From: Halovenus sp.
Lineage (GTDB): Archaea; Halobacteriota; Halobacteria; Halobacteriales; Haloarculaceae
Assembly: GCA_003551265.1 (NCBI GenBank)
Contig: PUMG01000246.1
Coordinates: forward strand, 1-13,080
Direction: 5' to 3'
DNA length: 13,080 nt
This document shows, piece after piece, positions 6,483-13,080 of the stretch; position 1 is the first letter of the stretch, and every line of letters begins with the position of its first letter. The position numbers and the translations under genes are program-made. The notes under the pieces were generated by a model, which saw only the letters and a program-made list of their open reading frames with translations, made no database searches and was not told where the DNA came from.

Positions 6483-7454
6483 ATGAAAAAGCCCGAGCAA
6501 CCCGATTTTGACGAACAGCTTCGCAAGAGTTTCGAGCAGTCGAAGACCGGGGCACCTGCAGTCGGCTCGAAGGTGCGTGACCGCTTTGGGACCGACGAAA
6601 TCTACCAGCGCGTCGTGGTCTACGGCGATTACGAGCTGACGACCGGTCGGCGGGAGCTGTTTTTCAGCGCGCTGGCTGGTGGCTTCGCTATTTCGCTCAC
6701 GTTCTTGCTGTACGTCCAGATGTACGCACACTTCGACGGCGCGCCGGTGCTGAGTCAGCTGCTCTATCCGCTGGGGTTCATGTACATCATCCTTGGGGGC
6801 TACCAGCTCTACACCGAGAACACACTGCCCCCGGTCGCAATCGTGCTCGAACGGCTGGCCAGCATCCCGTTGCTGGTCAGCGTGTTTGTCTTCGTACTCG
6901 CGGGCAACGCTCTGGGCGCGATGGCGGGGGCGATTGTCTTCTCCGAGACGGCAGTCGTCGCTGACGGAGCGACCGAAGCAGGCATCACCATCGGTGAGAA
7001 CGCGCTTTTGCTGTCACCAGTTGACCTGTTCTTCAAGGCCCTGGTGGCAGGCTTCATCGTCGCGGGCGTCGTCTGGATGGACTTCGCCGCTGACAGCACA
7101 GCGGCCCGCCTGCTGCTCATTTACCTCGCTTTCTTGAGTATTCCCGTTGCGGGGCTGTACCACGTCGTCGTCTCATTCACGGAGCTTCTGTTTCTCACAC
7201 TGGAGACGGATGCGTCACTGTTTGCCGGGCTGGGCGAGTTCGTCCTGCCTGTGTTGCTCGGCAACACGCTCGGCGGCATTCTCCTCGTGACCGTGGTTAA
7301 CTACTACCAGACGACTATCCGTCGTCTCGAAGCGGTGCGCGACCCCGAAGCAGAGGACCCGCTCTCGCTTACCGAGACGCTCCTCGGTGGTCTGGTTGGC
7401 CGAGCGTACGTCCCGCCCAAAGACGTGAGCGAAACCGACGAGCGTTCGTCCTGA
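6483..7454 (+). CDS. Formate/nitrite transporter (FNT) family membrane protein
   Basis: A polytopic membrane protein of 323 residues from ATG 6483. The first 55 residues are a charged cytoplasmic N-terminus. Six hydrophobic segments follow, at about 58-80, 92-110, 128-155, 184-202, 208-232 and 255-275, which is the FNT topology. Family marks are YQLYTENTLPPV (107-118), GLYHVVVSFTE (224-234) and LLGNTLGGILLV (258-269). His227 sits where FocA-type channels carry their central pore histidine. FNT proteins move small monovalent anions such as formate, nitrite or hydrosulfide. The long charged tails at both ends are more like the YfdC branch than classical FocA or NirC. No formate dehydrogenase, nitrite reductase or sulfite reductase is in the window, so the transported ion cannot be assigned. 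It lies 65 bp after the MBL-fold gene and 50 bp before the helicase, on the same strand. Confidence 0.88.
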   Translation: MKKPEQPDFDEQLRKSFEQSKTGAPAVGSKVRDRFGTDEIYQRVVVYGDYELTTGRRELFFSALAGGFAISLTFLLYVQMYAHFDGAPVLSQLLYPLGFMYIILGGYQLYTENTLPPVAIVLERLASIPLLVSVFVFVLAGNALGAMAGAIVFSETAVVADGATEAGITIGENALLLSPVDLFFKALVAGFIVAGVVWMDFAADSTAARLLLIYLAFLSIPVAGLYHVVVSFTELLFLTLETDASLFAGLGEFVLPVLLGNTLGGILLVTVVNYYQTTIRRLEAVRDPEAEDPLSLTETLLGGLVGRAYVPPKDVSETDERSS

Positions 7455-7472
7455 GAAGGTACAATCCGCAGG

Positions 7473-7480
7473 TTCAAATC
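7473..7480 (+). promoter_or_regulatory. Possible TATA element before the helicase gene
   Basis: TTCAAATC is centred about 28 nt ahead of the ATG at 7505. The position suits a leaderless transcript, but the sequence is a mediocre TATA match. The gene may also be read from the FNT promoter. Confidence 0.3.
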
Positions 7481-7504
7481 TGATGCTCCCCCAGTTCCCT
7501 CCAG

Positions 7505-9931
7505 ATGGCATCCGACCCGAGTGAGCGCTGGCGCACGTACTTCGGGTTCGATGAGCCGTACGAGAACCAGCGTGATGCAATCGAAGCCGCAATCGAGGTT
7601 GGCCGCGAACAGGGCTACCTCGCCATGGAGGGACCCTGTGGCACTGGCAAGACGATGGCGGCACTGACCGCTGCTTCGGTGCTGATTCGGGACGGTCCCT
7701 ACGAGAACGTCGTCGTGGTAACGCCCGTCAAACAACAGCGTACCCAGTTCGTCGAGGACCTGCGGACGCTGAACGCGGGTCTCGACGAACCCCTGTGCGG
7801 GGTTGCCCTCGTCGGCAAGCGCGACCTCTGTCCGTACGGCCGTGAGGGAGTCTTTCCAGAGGATGTGGGCGTCCACGACCGGTGTGAGGACCTGCGAGAG
7901 AACACCGCTGGACTGGTCGAGAGCGAGGGCACGAGCGACGACATGGCGGTCGCATCGGCCGAAGTCGGCGGCGAAGAGAGCGACATCTGGTGGGACCCAC
8001 AGCGCGCCAGCGACCTCGTCAGACACGCCCGTCCCGGTGGTGTCGGACAGCAGTCGATTCACGTCGAGACGCTCGAAACCGCCGGAGTCGAAACGCCGTA
8101 TCCGTCCACCCAGCAGTCCGCCCCGGAGTCGATGGTCGACGGCGAGAACACCCCGCTTTACTGCCCGTTCGAGGCTGACTGGTACGCCCGCAACAGAGGC
8201 TCTCCTGTGGGTTTCGACGCGGGTGAAGAACACGTCGTGACTGCCGAGGAGTACCTCCCCGCGAGCGCAGCACGTGGAACCTGTCCACACCGCGTGATGA
8301 GCGTCCTGCTCGAATCTGCTGACGTCGTCGTGGGTAACTACAACCACCTGTTCGACCCAGCGTCCCGGCCGCTACTCGCACCAGTGCTCGGAGAGGAGAC
8401 GTTTCTCGTCGTCGACGAGGCTCACCGACTCGAAGAACGGGTCCGGGACCTCCTCTCGAACCGGGTGGGTCGACAGACGCTCGTACAGGCCCGAAACGAC
8501 TTCTCGACGCTGGTTTCGCGCGCCCAGCAGTCACCGCAGAACAGCCAGCAGGTACGGGACGAACTGGCCAGCCACGATGTCCCGCTCCGGGCGCTCGAAC
8601 GTGCGCGTGACTTCTATGACGACCTGCTGGCGTGGCTCGACGACCGTATCGCACGCCATCTGGACGAGGAGTTCGGCCGGACGTGGCGAACTGGACCACC
8701 AGCGACGGCTGAAGTCCTCCCGGAGCACGACATCGAGCTGCCCTTACGGGACCCGAAGACGGTCGAACAGGACGAGTTGACGGCGTGGGCGGAATCTGCA
8801 GGATACACCGGCGACCTGTGGCGGTCGCTCTCGGCAATCGGCAACGCGACCGAGAGCACCATCGACGAACTCGGACTGACGCGAACCCCTGTCTGTACGG
8901 CCGTCGGTGCGGTCATGGGGCTGTGGTGGGAGTACGACCACGCGACTCATCTCCGTGAGATAGAACTCGAGTACTCGCCGAAAGACGAACGCAGCGTGAG
9001 CGAACCCTGGGAGGCACACTACACTGCAGGGCTGGTTCTGTTCGAGTGTATGCCAGGGGAATCGTTGCGCGAGGTATTCGAGGGACTGGGCGGCGGCATC
9101 CTGATGAGCGCAACCCTCGAACCGCTCGACGTGTTCGCCGAGGTGTCTGGACTCTCTGCGCTCCGTGAGTCGAACCGGCCCGTAGTCGAGCGGACCTACG
9201 ACCTGCCGTTTCCCGAGTCCAACCGGGCATCCTGGATAGTCGATGCAACACCATTTACAGCGCGTAACCGTGGCAACCCGGCAGAGAACGACGACCCCGA
9301 GACGTGGAATCGAACGCGAGACGAGTACGCACAGGTCCTGCGGGTGCTGGCGCGCTCGCCCGGCAACGTGCTGCTGGCGATGCCCAACTACCGCGAGGCA
9401 CACTGGGCTGGGCGATATCTGGAGCGTGTGGTCGACAGACCGGTGTTAGTCGACGAGAGTTCGACCAACGAGGAGACTGAAACCCTGAAACAGCAGTTTT
9501 TCGGTGGAGAATCGAAGGTGCTCGTGACGAGTACTCGCGGGACACTGACGGAGGGAGTCGACTACGACGGCGAGAAACTCCACTGCTGTGGCGTGGTTGG
9601 CGTTCCGCTGGTCAACATCGGCTCACCACGGATTACGGCAGTCAAGCGGGCCTACGCCGACGCCTTCGGCAGCGAGAACGCGTTCGAGTACGCCCTGACA
9701 GTACCCGCACTTCGGCGCGCACGGCAGGCACTTGGACGGGTCATCCGGGGCGCAGACGAGGTCGGCATCCGGGTGTTCGTTGGCCGTCGGTACACCGAGG
9801 GTGCCAGACACAGCGTGTTCCCGTATCTCTCGACGGGCGAACAGGACGAGTTCGTCCGGTTGACGCCCGAGTTCCTCGACGGACAGATAGCGGCGTTCTG
9901 GAACGAACACAGACACGAGCGACCCTCGTAG
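7505..9931 (+). CDS. Rad3/XPD-type (DinG-like) ATP-dependent DNA helicase with Fe-S cluster
   Basis: A superfamily 2 helicase of 808 residues in the Rad3/XPD/DinG group, which unwinds DNA 5' to 3' in repair or replication restart. Motifs: the Q-like segment YENQRDAI (19-26), Walker A GPCGTGKT (43-50, Lys49), motif Ia VVVVTPVKQQRTQ, Walker B VVDEAH (302-307), and motif VI QALGRVIRG (741-749, Arg745 and Arg748 as finger candidates). The four Fe-S cysteines are all present: C109 (DLCPYG), C127 (DRCEDL), C220 (LYCPFE) and C260 (TCPHRV), followed by DVVVGNYNHLF. C127 and C220 are 93 residues apart, wider than the usual XPD spacing, because of an acidic, low-complexity segment. Motif V region is VTSTRGTLTEGVDY. 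It is a stand-alone gene with no other repair gene near. Whether it is the XPD or DinG orthologue needs a tree. Behind its stop lie two hairpins (9937-9978). Confidence 0.93.
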   Translation: MASDPSERWRTYFGFDEPYENQRDAIEAAIEVGREQGYLAMEGPCGTGKTMAALTAASVLIRDGPYENVVVVTPVKQQRTQFVEDLRTLNAGLDEPLCGVALVGKRDLCPYGREGVFPEDVGVHDRCEDLRENTAGLVESEGTSDDMAVASAEVGGEESDIWWDPQRASDLVRHARPGGVGQQSIHVETLETAGVETPYPSTQQSAPESMVDGENTPLYCPFEADWYARNRGSPVGFDAGEEHVVTAEEYLPASAARGTCPHRVMSVLLESADVVVGNYNHLFDPASRPLLAPVLGEETFLVVDEAHRLEERVRDLLSNRVGRQTLVQARNDFSTLVSRAQQSPQNSQQVRDELASHDVPLRALERARDFYDDLLAWLDDRIARHLDEEFGRTWRTGPPATAEVLPEHDIELPLRDPKTVEQDELTAWAESAGYTGDLWRSLSAIGNATESTIDELGLTRTPVCTAVGAVMGLWWEYDHATHLREIELEYSPKDERSVSEPWEAHYTAGLVLFECMPGESLREVFEGLGGGILMSATLEPLDVFAEVSGLSALRESNRPVVERTYDLPFPESNRASWIVDATPFTARNRGNPAENDDPETWNRTRDEYAQVLRVLARSPGNVLLAMPNYREAHWAGRYLERVVDRPVLVDESSTNEETETLKQQFFGGESKVLVTSTRGTLTEGVDYDGEKLHCCGVVGVPLVNIGSPRITAVKRAYADAFGSENAFEYALTVPALRRARQALGRVIRGADEVGIRVFVGRRYTEGARHSVFPYLSTGEQDEFVRLTPEFLDGQIAAFWNEHRHERPS

Positions 9932-9936
9932 GGTGT

Positions 9937-9953
9937 CTCGGACCTGTTCCGAG
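9937..9953 (+). terminator. Hairpin 1 behind the helicase gene
   Basis: CTCGGA and TCCGAG form a perfect 6-bp stem around a 5-nt loop, starting 6 nt after the helicase stop. No T-run follows, so an archaeal terminator is possible but not shown. An RNA-processing or operator site is an alternative. Confidence 0.4.
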
Positions 9954-9955
9954 CT

Positions 9956-9978
9956 TCTCGCCAGGACCCCCGGCGAGA
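9956..9978 (+). terminator. Hairpin 2 behind the helicase gene
   Basis: TCTCGCC and GGCGAGA form a perfect 7-bp stem with a 9-nt loop. It begins 3 nt after hairpin 1 and ends 3 nt before the TATA box at 9981. It could close the helicase transcript or serve as a regulator site upstream of the next promoter. Confidence 0.4.
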
Positions 9979-9980
9979 CA

Positions 9981-9986
9981 TTTATC
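9981..9986 (+). promoter_or_regulatory. TATA box of the DUF3784-like gene
   Basis: TTTATC lies in CATTTATCATG and is centred about 27 nt ahead of the ATG at 10011. It fixes that ATG as a leaderless start and rules out the longer readings from GTG 9933 or ATG 9987. Confidence 0.65.
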
Positions 9987-10010
9987 ATGACGTACGAGAC
10001 TGTCTGGAGT

Positions 10011-10340
10011 ATGCCAGTGGTCGAGACCTTGCTGTTTGGGTACGTGGCCGTGCTCTGTCTGGCGCTTGGCTGGCTGATTGGCCGTCGTGGCATGGTCGAC
10101 TTGATTGCCGGATACCGGTCAGGAGACCTCCCACCCGAACAGGAACAGGCGTTTGTCGCAGAGATTCGGACGATGCTCTTTGTCGTTGGTAGCGTGTTCA
10201 GTCTCGGCGCTGTCAACTTCTGGACGCTGCAGTTCTCCGGTGTACTCTGGGCGACACTGGTTCTTTGCGTACTGCTCGTTCCGTGGTCAGTCTGGACGTA
10301 TCGACGGTACGGCGTGAGCTGTTACAGCATTCCAAATTAG
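10011..10340 (+). CDS. Small membrane protein, DUF3784-like
   Basis: A membrane protein of 109 residues with three hydrophobic segments at about 4-24, 54-70 and 77-94. Between the first and second is a cytoplasm-type loop, GRRGMVDLIAGYRSGDLPPE (24-43), which resembles the GxxxLIAGY loop of DUF3784 proteins; that family has no established function. The start ATG at 10011 was chosen because TTTATC is centred 27 nt upstream. The frame is open further up (GTG 9933), but that would put the TATA box inside the gene. The TAG stop overlaps the TAA stop of the convergent MFS gene by 3 nt within a 4-nt window (10337-10340). No partner is evident. The gene is real on grounds of promoter, hydrophobic pattern and spacing; the DUF match is by eye. 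Confidence 0.75.
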   Translation: MPVVETLLFGYVAVLCLALGWLIGRRGMVDLIAGYRSGDLPPEQEQAFVAEIRTMLFVVGSVFSLGAVNFWTLQFSGVLWATLVLCVLLVPWSVWTYRRYGVSCYSIPN

Positions 10341-11551
10341 TCCGTGGCGACGGGGAGGCGTGTCGCGAGCACGACCATGACGAACGTGATTGCGGCCAGC
10401 ACGAGGAACATCTCGTCGAAGAGGTGGCGATCGGCGGCAGCACCGAACACGATTGGACTTGTCGCCCCGGTGGCGAAGACAGTCGTTCTGAGGATGCCGA
10501 ACCCTGTCCCCTCGATGCTTGAGGGGAGAGCCCTGACGAGATACGACTCCGTGGACGTCTCGAACCCGAGGAACGACCCCAGCAGAATCGATATGACGAC
10601 GAGCAGCCAGACGTTCTCGACGACCGTGAGGGCGACCAGTACGGGAACGGAGATGGCTACAATTGCGTAGGTGAACCTGATGTCAAGGCGATCGTAGATC
10701 GCACCGGAAAGGGGATGTACGAGTGCCGTCGCTCCGAAGTAGAGTCCGAAAAGTGCGCTTGCGACCGCCGAGGAGAGCCCCTTCTCCTCAATCAGGTACG
10801 TTGGGTAGAACCCGGTAAACGCCTGCCAGACGGAGATACCCAGAACCATCAGAATGGTCGCGAGTACGACCGGCGGTTTCCGCAGTTCCGAGAGGAGGAA
10901 CTGGAGTGTCTCCGACGAGAAGGTGTCGACCGTGCTGCGTTCGCTGGGCGTGTGCGCCGGCAGAGACGTCCAGAGCACGACCGCGATGATCAGGAACACC
11001 GGAATGGCGAACCCGAAACCGACCTGCCAGCCCACTGCCACCGCGACCACGCCCGCAACCGGGGGCAACACCGCCTGCCCTATCTCGGGGGCGGCGTTGG
11101 TTACGCCGATTGCAGTCCCAAACCGGTCCGGATAGAGAGTGGCGATGGCGGTGAACCGGGCGATTGCGTAGAGGCCGACGCCGAACCCGAACGCACCCGT
11201 CAGGACGAACAGGACGAGACTCGACCGAGAAAGGACGACGAACAGGAGGGCAACCGACGAAATTCCCAGACTCAGCGTCAGGGTCTTCCGCTCGCCAATC
11301 CGATCCGCAAGGATCCCGCCTGGAAGCTGTCCGAGCGCGTACGTGACGAACAGTATCGTCAACAACGCTCCGGCGCTCGTGAGGGAGAGTCCGTAGGACG
11401 CACGGAGGTGGGGAAGCAATGCGGGATAGATCGTCCTCGCCCCAATCGTCAGGCCCCATCCGGCCGCGATGGCGAGTAGCACGCTCCCTCGGCCGCCGCT
11501 TCCGAGGTGTCTCAGTTCGGTGCCGAACGCAGAGAGGTAACGGGAAATCAA
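10337..11551 (-). CDS. Major facilitator superfamily (MFS) transporter
   Basis: A membrane transporter of 404 residues with about 12 hydrophobic segments in two halves, split by a charged loop at about 199-224 (HTPSERSTVDTF onward). The loop between TM2 and TM3 carries MFS motif A, GGILADRIGERKT (78-90). A weaker copy, GAIYDRLDIRFTY (283-295), lies at the matching place in the second half. The protein should be a proton- or ion-coupled carrier or exporter; nothing here gives the substrate. The start is uncertain. The frame opens with TTG at 11551, with an in-frame TGA at 11572-11570 and no ATG or GTG between. The next in-frame alternative is GTG at 11482, which would remove a 23-residue hydrophilic head. 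A weak TATA-like ATAGGTATC lies about 44 nt upstream of the TTG. Its stop overlaps that of the convergent DUF3784-like gene. Confidence 0.9.
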   Translation of the reverse strand: MISRYLSAFGTELRHLGSGGRGSVLLAIAAGWGLTIGARTIYPALLPHLRASYGLSLTSAGALLTILFVTYALGQLPGGILADRIGERKTLTLSLGISSVALLFVVLSRSSLVLFVLTGAFGFGVGLYAIARFTAIATLYPDRFGTAIGVTNAAPEIGQAVLPPVAGVVAVAVGWQVGFGFAIPVFLIIAVVLWTSLPAHTPSERSTVDTFSSETLQFLLSELRKPPVVLATILMVLGISVWQAFTGFYPTYLIEEKGLSSAVASALFGLYFGATALVHPLSGAIYDRLDIRFTYAIVAISVPVLVALTVVENVWLLVVISILLGSFLGFETSTESYLVRALPSSIEGTGFGILRTTVFATGATSPIVFGAAADRHLFDEMFLVLAAITFVMVVLATRLPVATD

Positions 11552-11561
11552 CGTCGCAGTG

Positions 11562-11571
11562 GACGTACGTC
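11562..11571. promoter_or_regulatory. Perfect 10-bp palindrome upstream of the MFS gene
   Basis: GACGTACGTC lies 10 nt before the MFS TTG start, near where transcription would begin if the TATA-like element at 11591-11599 is used. A dimeric regulator could bind there. This is inference; a 10-bp palindrome can occur by chance. Confidence 0.3.
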
Positions 11572-11590
11572 ACCCCGTCTCGCTCTTCAA

Positions 11591-11599
11591 GATACCTAT
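11591..11599 (-). promoter_or_regulatory. Possible TATA element of the MFS gene
   Basis: The minus strand reads ATAGGTATC here. It would start transcription near 11568 and leave a short leader of about 17 nt before the TTG at 11551. The match is weak and the gene start itself is uncertain. Confidence 0.25.
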
Positions 11600-11680
11600 T
11601 CTGGATTGTCTCGCTCCGTGACATCCCGGAAGTTGCACTTGACAAAAGAATTCGTCTCCATTCGTGTGATAGTCGGAGAG

Positions 11681-11686
11681 TTTATG
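11681..11686 (+). promoter_or_regulatory. TATA box of the DUF5518 gene
   Basis: TTTATG is centred about 27 nt ahead of the ATG at 11710 and so supports a leaderless start there. Copies of TCGGAGA (11673-11679) and its inverse TCTCCGA (11714-11720) flank it. Confidence 0.55.
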
Positions 11687-11709
11687 TAACGGAGATGGAA
11701 ATCCTGTGC

Positions 11710-12123
11710 ATGGTCTCCGATAGCTCCTCTGTCGAAACAGAGCCGTCCACCGAGACAGCATCCTCCACCACACAACCGTCATCTTCGAACTCTAGCACCA
11801 TACTCAACGCTCTTATCGGTGCTGTTGCTGGCATTCTGCTCTCGTTTATTCCGCTCTCGACAGTTGCTGGTGGCGCACTCGCAGGCTATCTGGAGGGTGG
11901 TGACGGCATCGACGGCGCAAAAGTTGGGGCGCTTGCCGGTCTCGTGATGCTCGTCCCACTCATGTTTTTTGTGTTCGTGTTCCTCCTGTTCGGAATTTTT
12001 GGACTGGCGTCCGGGTTCGCGATGGTTCTCTTCTGGATACTCTTCGTGTTCCTCATGGTGTACACCGTCGGTCTCGGTGCTGTTGGTGGGTTTCTCGGCG
12101 TCTACCTCAAGCACAACCTGTGA
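11710..12123 (+). CDS. DUF5518-type membrane protein
   Basis: A membrane protein of 137 residues. Residues 1-30 are a Ser/Thr/Glu-rich, low-complexity head. Then comes ALIGAVAGILLSFIPLSTVA (34-53), the glycine-rich GGALAGYLEGGDGIDGAKVG (54-73), and two further strongly hydrophobic stretches at about 74-98 and 102-132. The GGxxAGYLEGG...GxKVGALAG pattern is that of haloarchaeal DUF5518 proteins, which have no established function. ATG 11710 is preferred over ATG 11695 because the TATA box at 11681 is 27 nt upstream of it. The frame is open back to 11419, but that part is antisense to the MFS gene. The stop is 2 bp from the stop of the convergent dipeptidase gene. Role unknown; a small integral membrane protein is all the sequence shows. 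Confidence 0.85.
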   Translation: MVSDSSSVETEPSTETASSTTQPSSSNSSTILNALIGAVAGILLSFIPLSTVAGGALAGYLEGGDGIDGAKVGALAGLVMLVPLMFFVFVFLLFGIFGLASGFAMVLFWILFVFLMVYTVGLGAVGGFLGVYLKHNL

Positions 12124-12125
12124 GA

Positions 12126-13080
12126 TTATCGTCCGTCCCAGGTTGCTTCGAGGACGCGAAACCAGTTCTCGTGAGCGATTTTTCGTCTGTCGGTAGTGTC
12201 GAACCCTCGCGCTTCGAGTTCTTCGAGGACAGCACCAACGCCAGTAACGTCACCGACAGTATCGAGAATCTCAGCACCGTCGAAATCCGAGCCAAAGCCG
12301 ACGTGTTCGACACCGATAGAGTCAGCGACGTACGCAACGTGGTCGACCAGCCGTTCAATGGGTACGTCGGTGTCTCTTGTGCCGTCGGGTCGGAGACCGA
12401 ACGCTGCGAATGAGATTCCGACAATCCCATCGGACTCACCGACAGCGTCTAGCTGCTCGTCAGTCAGATTGCGCGGCGACGGACAGATGTCGTGAACGCC
12501 AGCGTGAGAGACGACCAGCGGCGCAGTGGTTCGTTCTGCGACGTCCCAGAATCCACGTTCGTTGAGGTGGGCAAGGTCGACGACGATACCGAGTTCGTTA
12601 CACCGACGAACGAGTCGCTCGCCGTGTTCGGTGAGTCCCGGCCCGGTGTCGGGTGAGCCGGGGAACTCGAACGGGACGCCGTATCCGAACTGGTTGGGCC
12701 GGCTCCACACCAGCCCCAGCGACCGCAGCCCACGTTCGTAGTAGAATTCGAGGTTCGAGCAGTCCACGTCGATCGCCTCTGCACCCTCGAAGTGAAGCAC
12801 AAACGCGAGCACGTCGTTCTCGAAACACCAGTGCAGGTCTGCCGTGGATTCAACCAGGCGTACTCGTTCACCTCCAGCCTCAAGTACCGCCTCCAGGCGC
12901 TTTAGCAGATCCTCCGTGACGCTCTGTGCGTAGGTTGGGCGTAGCTGCGGTGGTGGCTCGACAGAGAAGCCGTCTGACGTCTGTCGGCGTCGTTGCTCAC
13001 GTGGTGTTGTATCCGGTGAGGGGGAGACGAATAGCGCGAACATTCCACCACCGAAGTTCCCGGCTCGTGCGCGAGGGTAG
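12126..13080 (-). CDS. Membrane dipeptidase, peptidase family M19 (5' end outside window)
   Basis: A zinc dipeptidase of the renal-dipeptidase family, which hydrolyses dipeptides. The frame runs off the right edge. Residues ahead of the Met at 13043 (RARAGNFGGG) match the family's conserved GGxGGG stretch, so that Met is internal and the N-terminal HxD metal motif lies beyond the window. Visible metal ligands, with their codons: the bridging Glu in LHFEGAEAI (12788-12786), His in VVDLAHLN (12569-12567), His in VVSHAGVH (12506-12504) and the catalytic-site Asp in GFGSDFDG (12287-12285). At least 317 residues are present, so nearly the whole domain is here. No membrane anchor is seen in the visible part. 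Its TAA stop is 2 bp from that of the DUF5518 gene. The family call is firm; the natural substrate is unknown. Confidence 0.93.
   Translation of the reverse strand, partial: YPRARAGNFGGGMFALFVSPSPDTTPREQRRRQTSDGFSVEPPPQLRPTYAQSVTEDLLKRLEAVLEAGGERVRLVESTADLHWCFENDVLAFVLHFEGAEAIDVDCSNLEFYYERGLRSLGLVWSRPNQFGYGVPFEFPGSPDTGPGLTEHGERLVRRCNELGIVVDLAHLNERGFWDVAERTTAPLVVSHAGVHDICPSPRNLTDEQLDAVGESDGIVGISFAAFGLRPDGTRDTDVPIERLVDHVAYVADSIGVEHVGFGSDFDGAEILDTVGDVTGVGAVLEELEARGFDTTDRRKIAHENWFRVLEATWDGR

Noticed and set aside
7465..7492. tRNA T-loop-like sequence (GGTTCAAATC followed by a C-rich end)
   Set aside because: The flanking bases do not form a five-pair T stem (only three pairs), and no matching acceptor, D or anticodon arms can be drawn in the preceding FNT coding end. 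It is explained as a coincidence near the helicase promoter, and no integrase suggests an attachment site.
7304..8347. Minus-strand open frame of 347 codons across the FNT and helicase genes
   Set aside because: It crosses a gene boundary and overlaps the conserved Walker A and Fe-S coding region on the other strand, so it is a shadow.
9933..10010. Longer N-terminus for the DUF3784-like protein (GTG 9933 or ATG 9987)
   Set aside because: It would translate the two hairpins and place the TATA box inside or at the edge of the gene; the ATG at 10011 has the right leaderless spacing and begins just before the first membrane segment.
10715..11479. Long plus-strand open frame (254 codons) antisense to the MFS gene
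   Set aside because: It lies wholly inside the clear MFS gene, and its product is a charge-rich low-complexity string without recognisable domains, typical of a GC-rich shadow frame.
1..13080. A defence island, phage or mobile element
   Set aside because: None of the genes is a nuclease, transposase, integrase, toxin or restriction component. The AAA+ ATPase and the helicase lie far apart, with separate promoters and unrelated neighbours, so grouping them as a defence system is not supported.

Overview
The window reads as ordinary haloarchaeal chromosome. It has high GC, very acidic proteins, AT-rich TATA elements about 24-28 nt upstream of many start codons (the layout of leaderless archaeal transcripts), and halophile-typical families: a class III PHA synthase, a DUF5518 membrane protein, and a PAS/GAF histidine kinase with an N-terminal receiver-like domain. 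Coding density is very high and no gene-free stretch exceeds 160 bp. I see no rRNA, tRNA, IS element, integrase, phage gene or CRISPR array.

Layout, left to right. (1) Minus strand: the 5' two thirds or more of phaC (cut at the left edge) lies downstream of hisH. Between them is an imperfect tandem duplication of the hisH 3' end. (2) A divergent promoter region of about 100 bp separates hisH from a plus-strand run of six genes: an AAA+ ATPase, a soluble histidine kinase with a degenerate receiver domain, a PhnP-like metallo-beta-lactamase-fold hydrolase, a formate/nitrite transporter (FNT) family membrane protein, a Rad3/XPD-type Fe-S helicase and a small DUF3784-like membrane protein. Most have their own TATA-like element, so this is a row of separately started genes more than one operon. 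(3) Minus strand: an MFS transporter whose stop codon overlaps the stop of the DUF3784-like gene. (4) A 158-bp divergent spacer, then a plus-strand DUF5518 membrane protein. (5) Minus strand: an M19-type membrane dipeptidase cut at the right edge, converging on the DUF5518 gene with 2 bp between stops.

The genes do not form an evident pathway. They cover histidine biosynthesis (HisH), carbon storage (PhaC), sensing (histidine kinase), transport (FNT, MFS), DNA metabolism (helicase) and peptide hydrolysis. No convincing new multi-gene system is visible. The observations most worth following are the phosphoacceptor-less receiver on the kinase, a phaC without phaE directly upstream, the duplicated hisH tail next to the phaC promoter region, the large spacer inside the helicase Fe-S cysteine set, and two back-to-back hairpins behind the helicase. 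Start codons were reassigned for several genes from the TATA-to-start distance; each case is explained in its entry.
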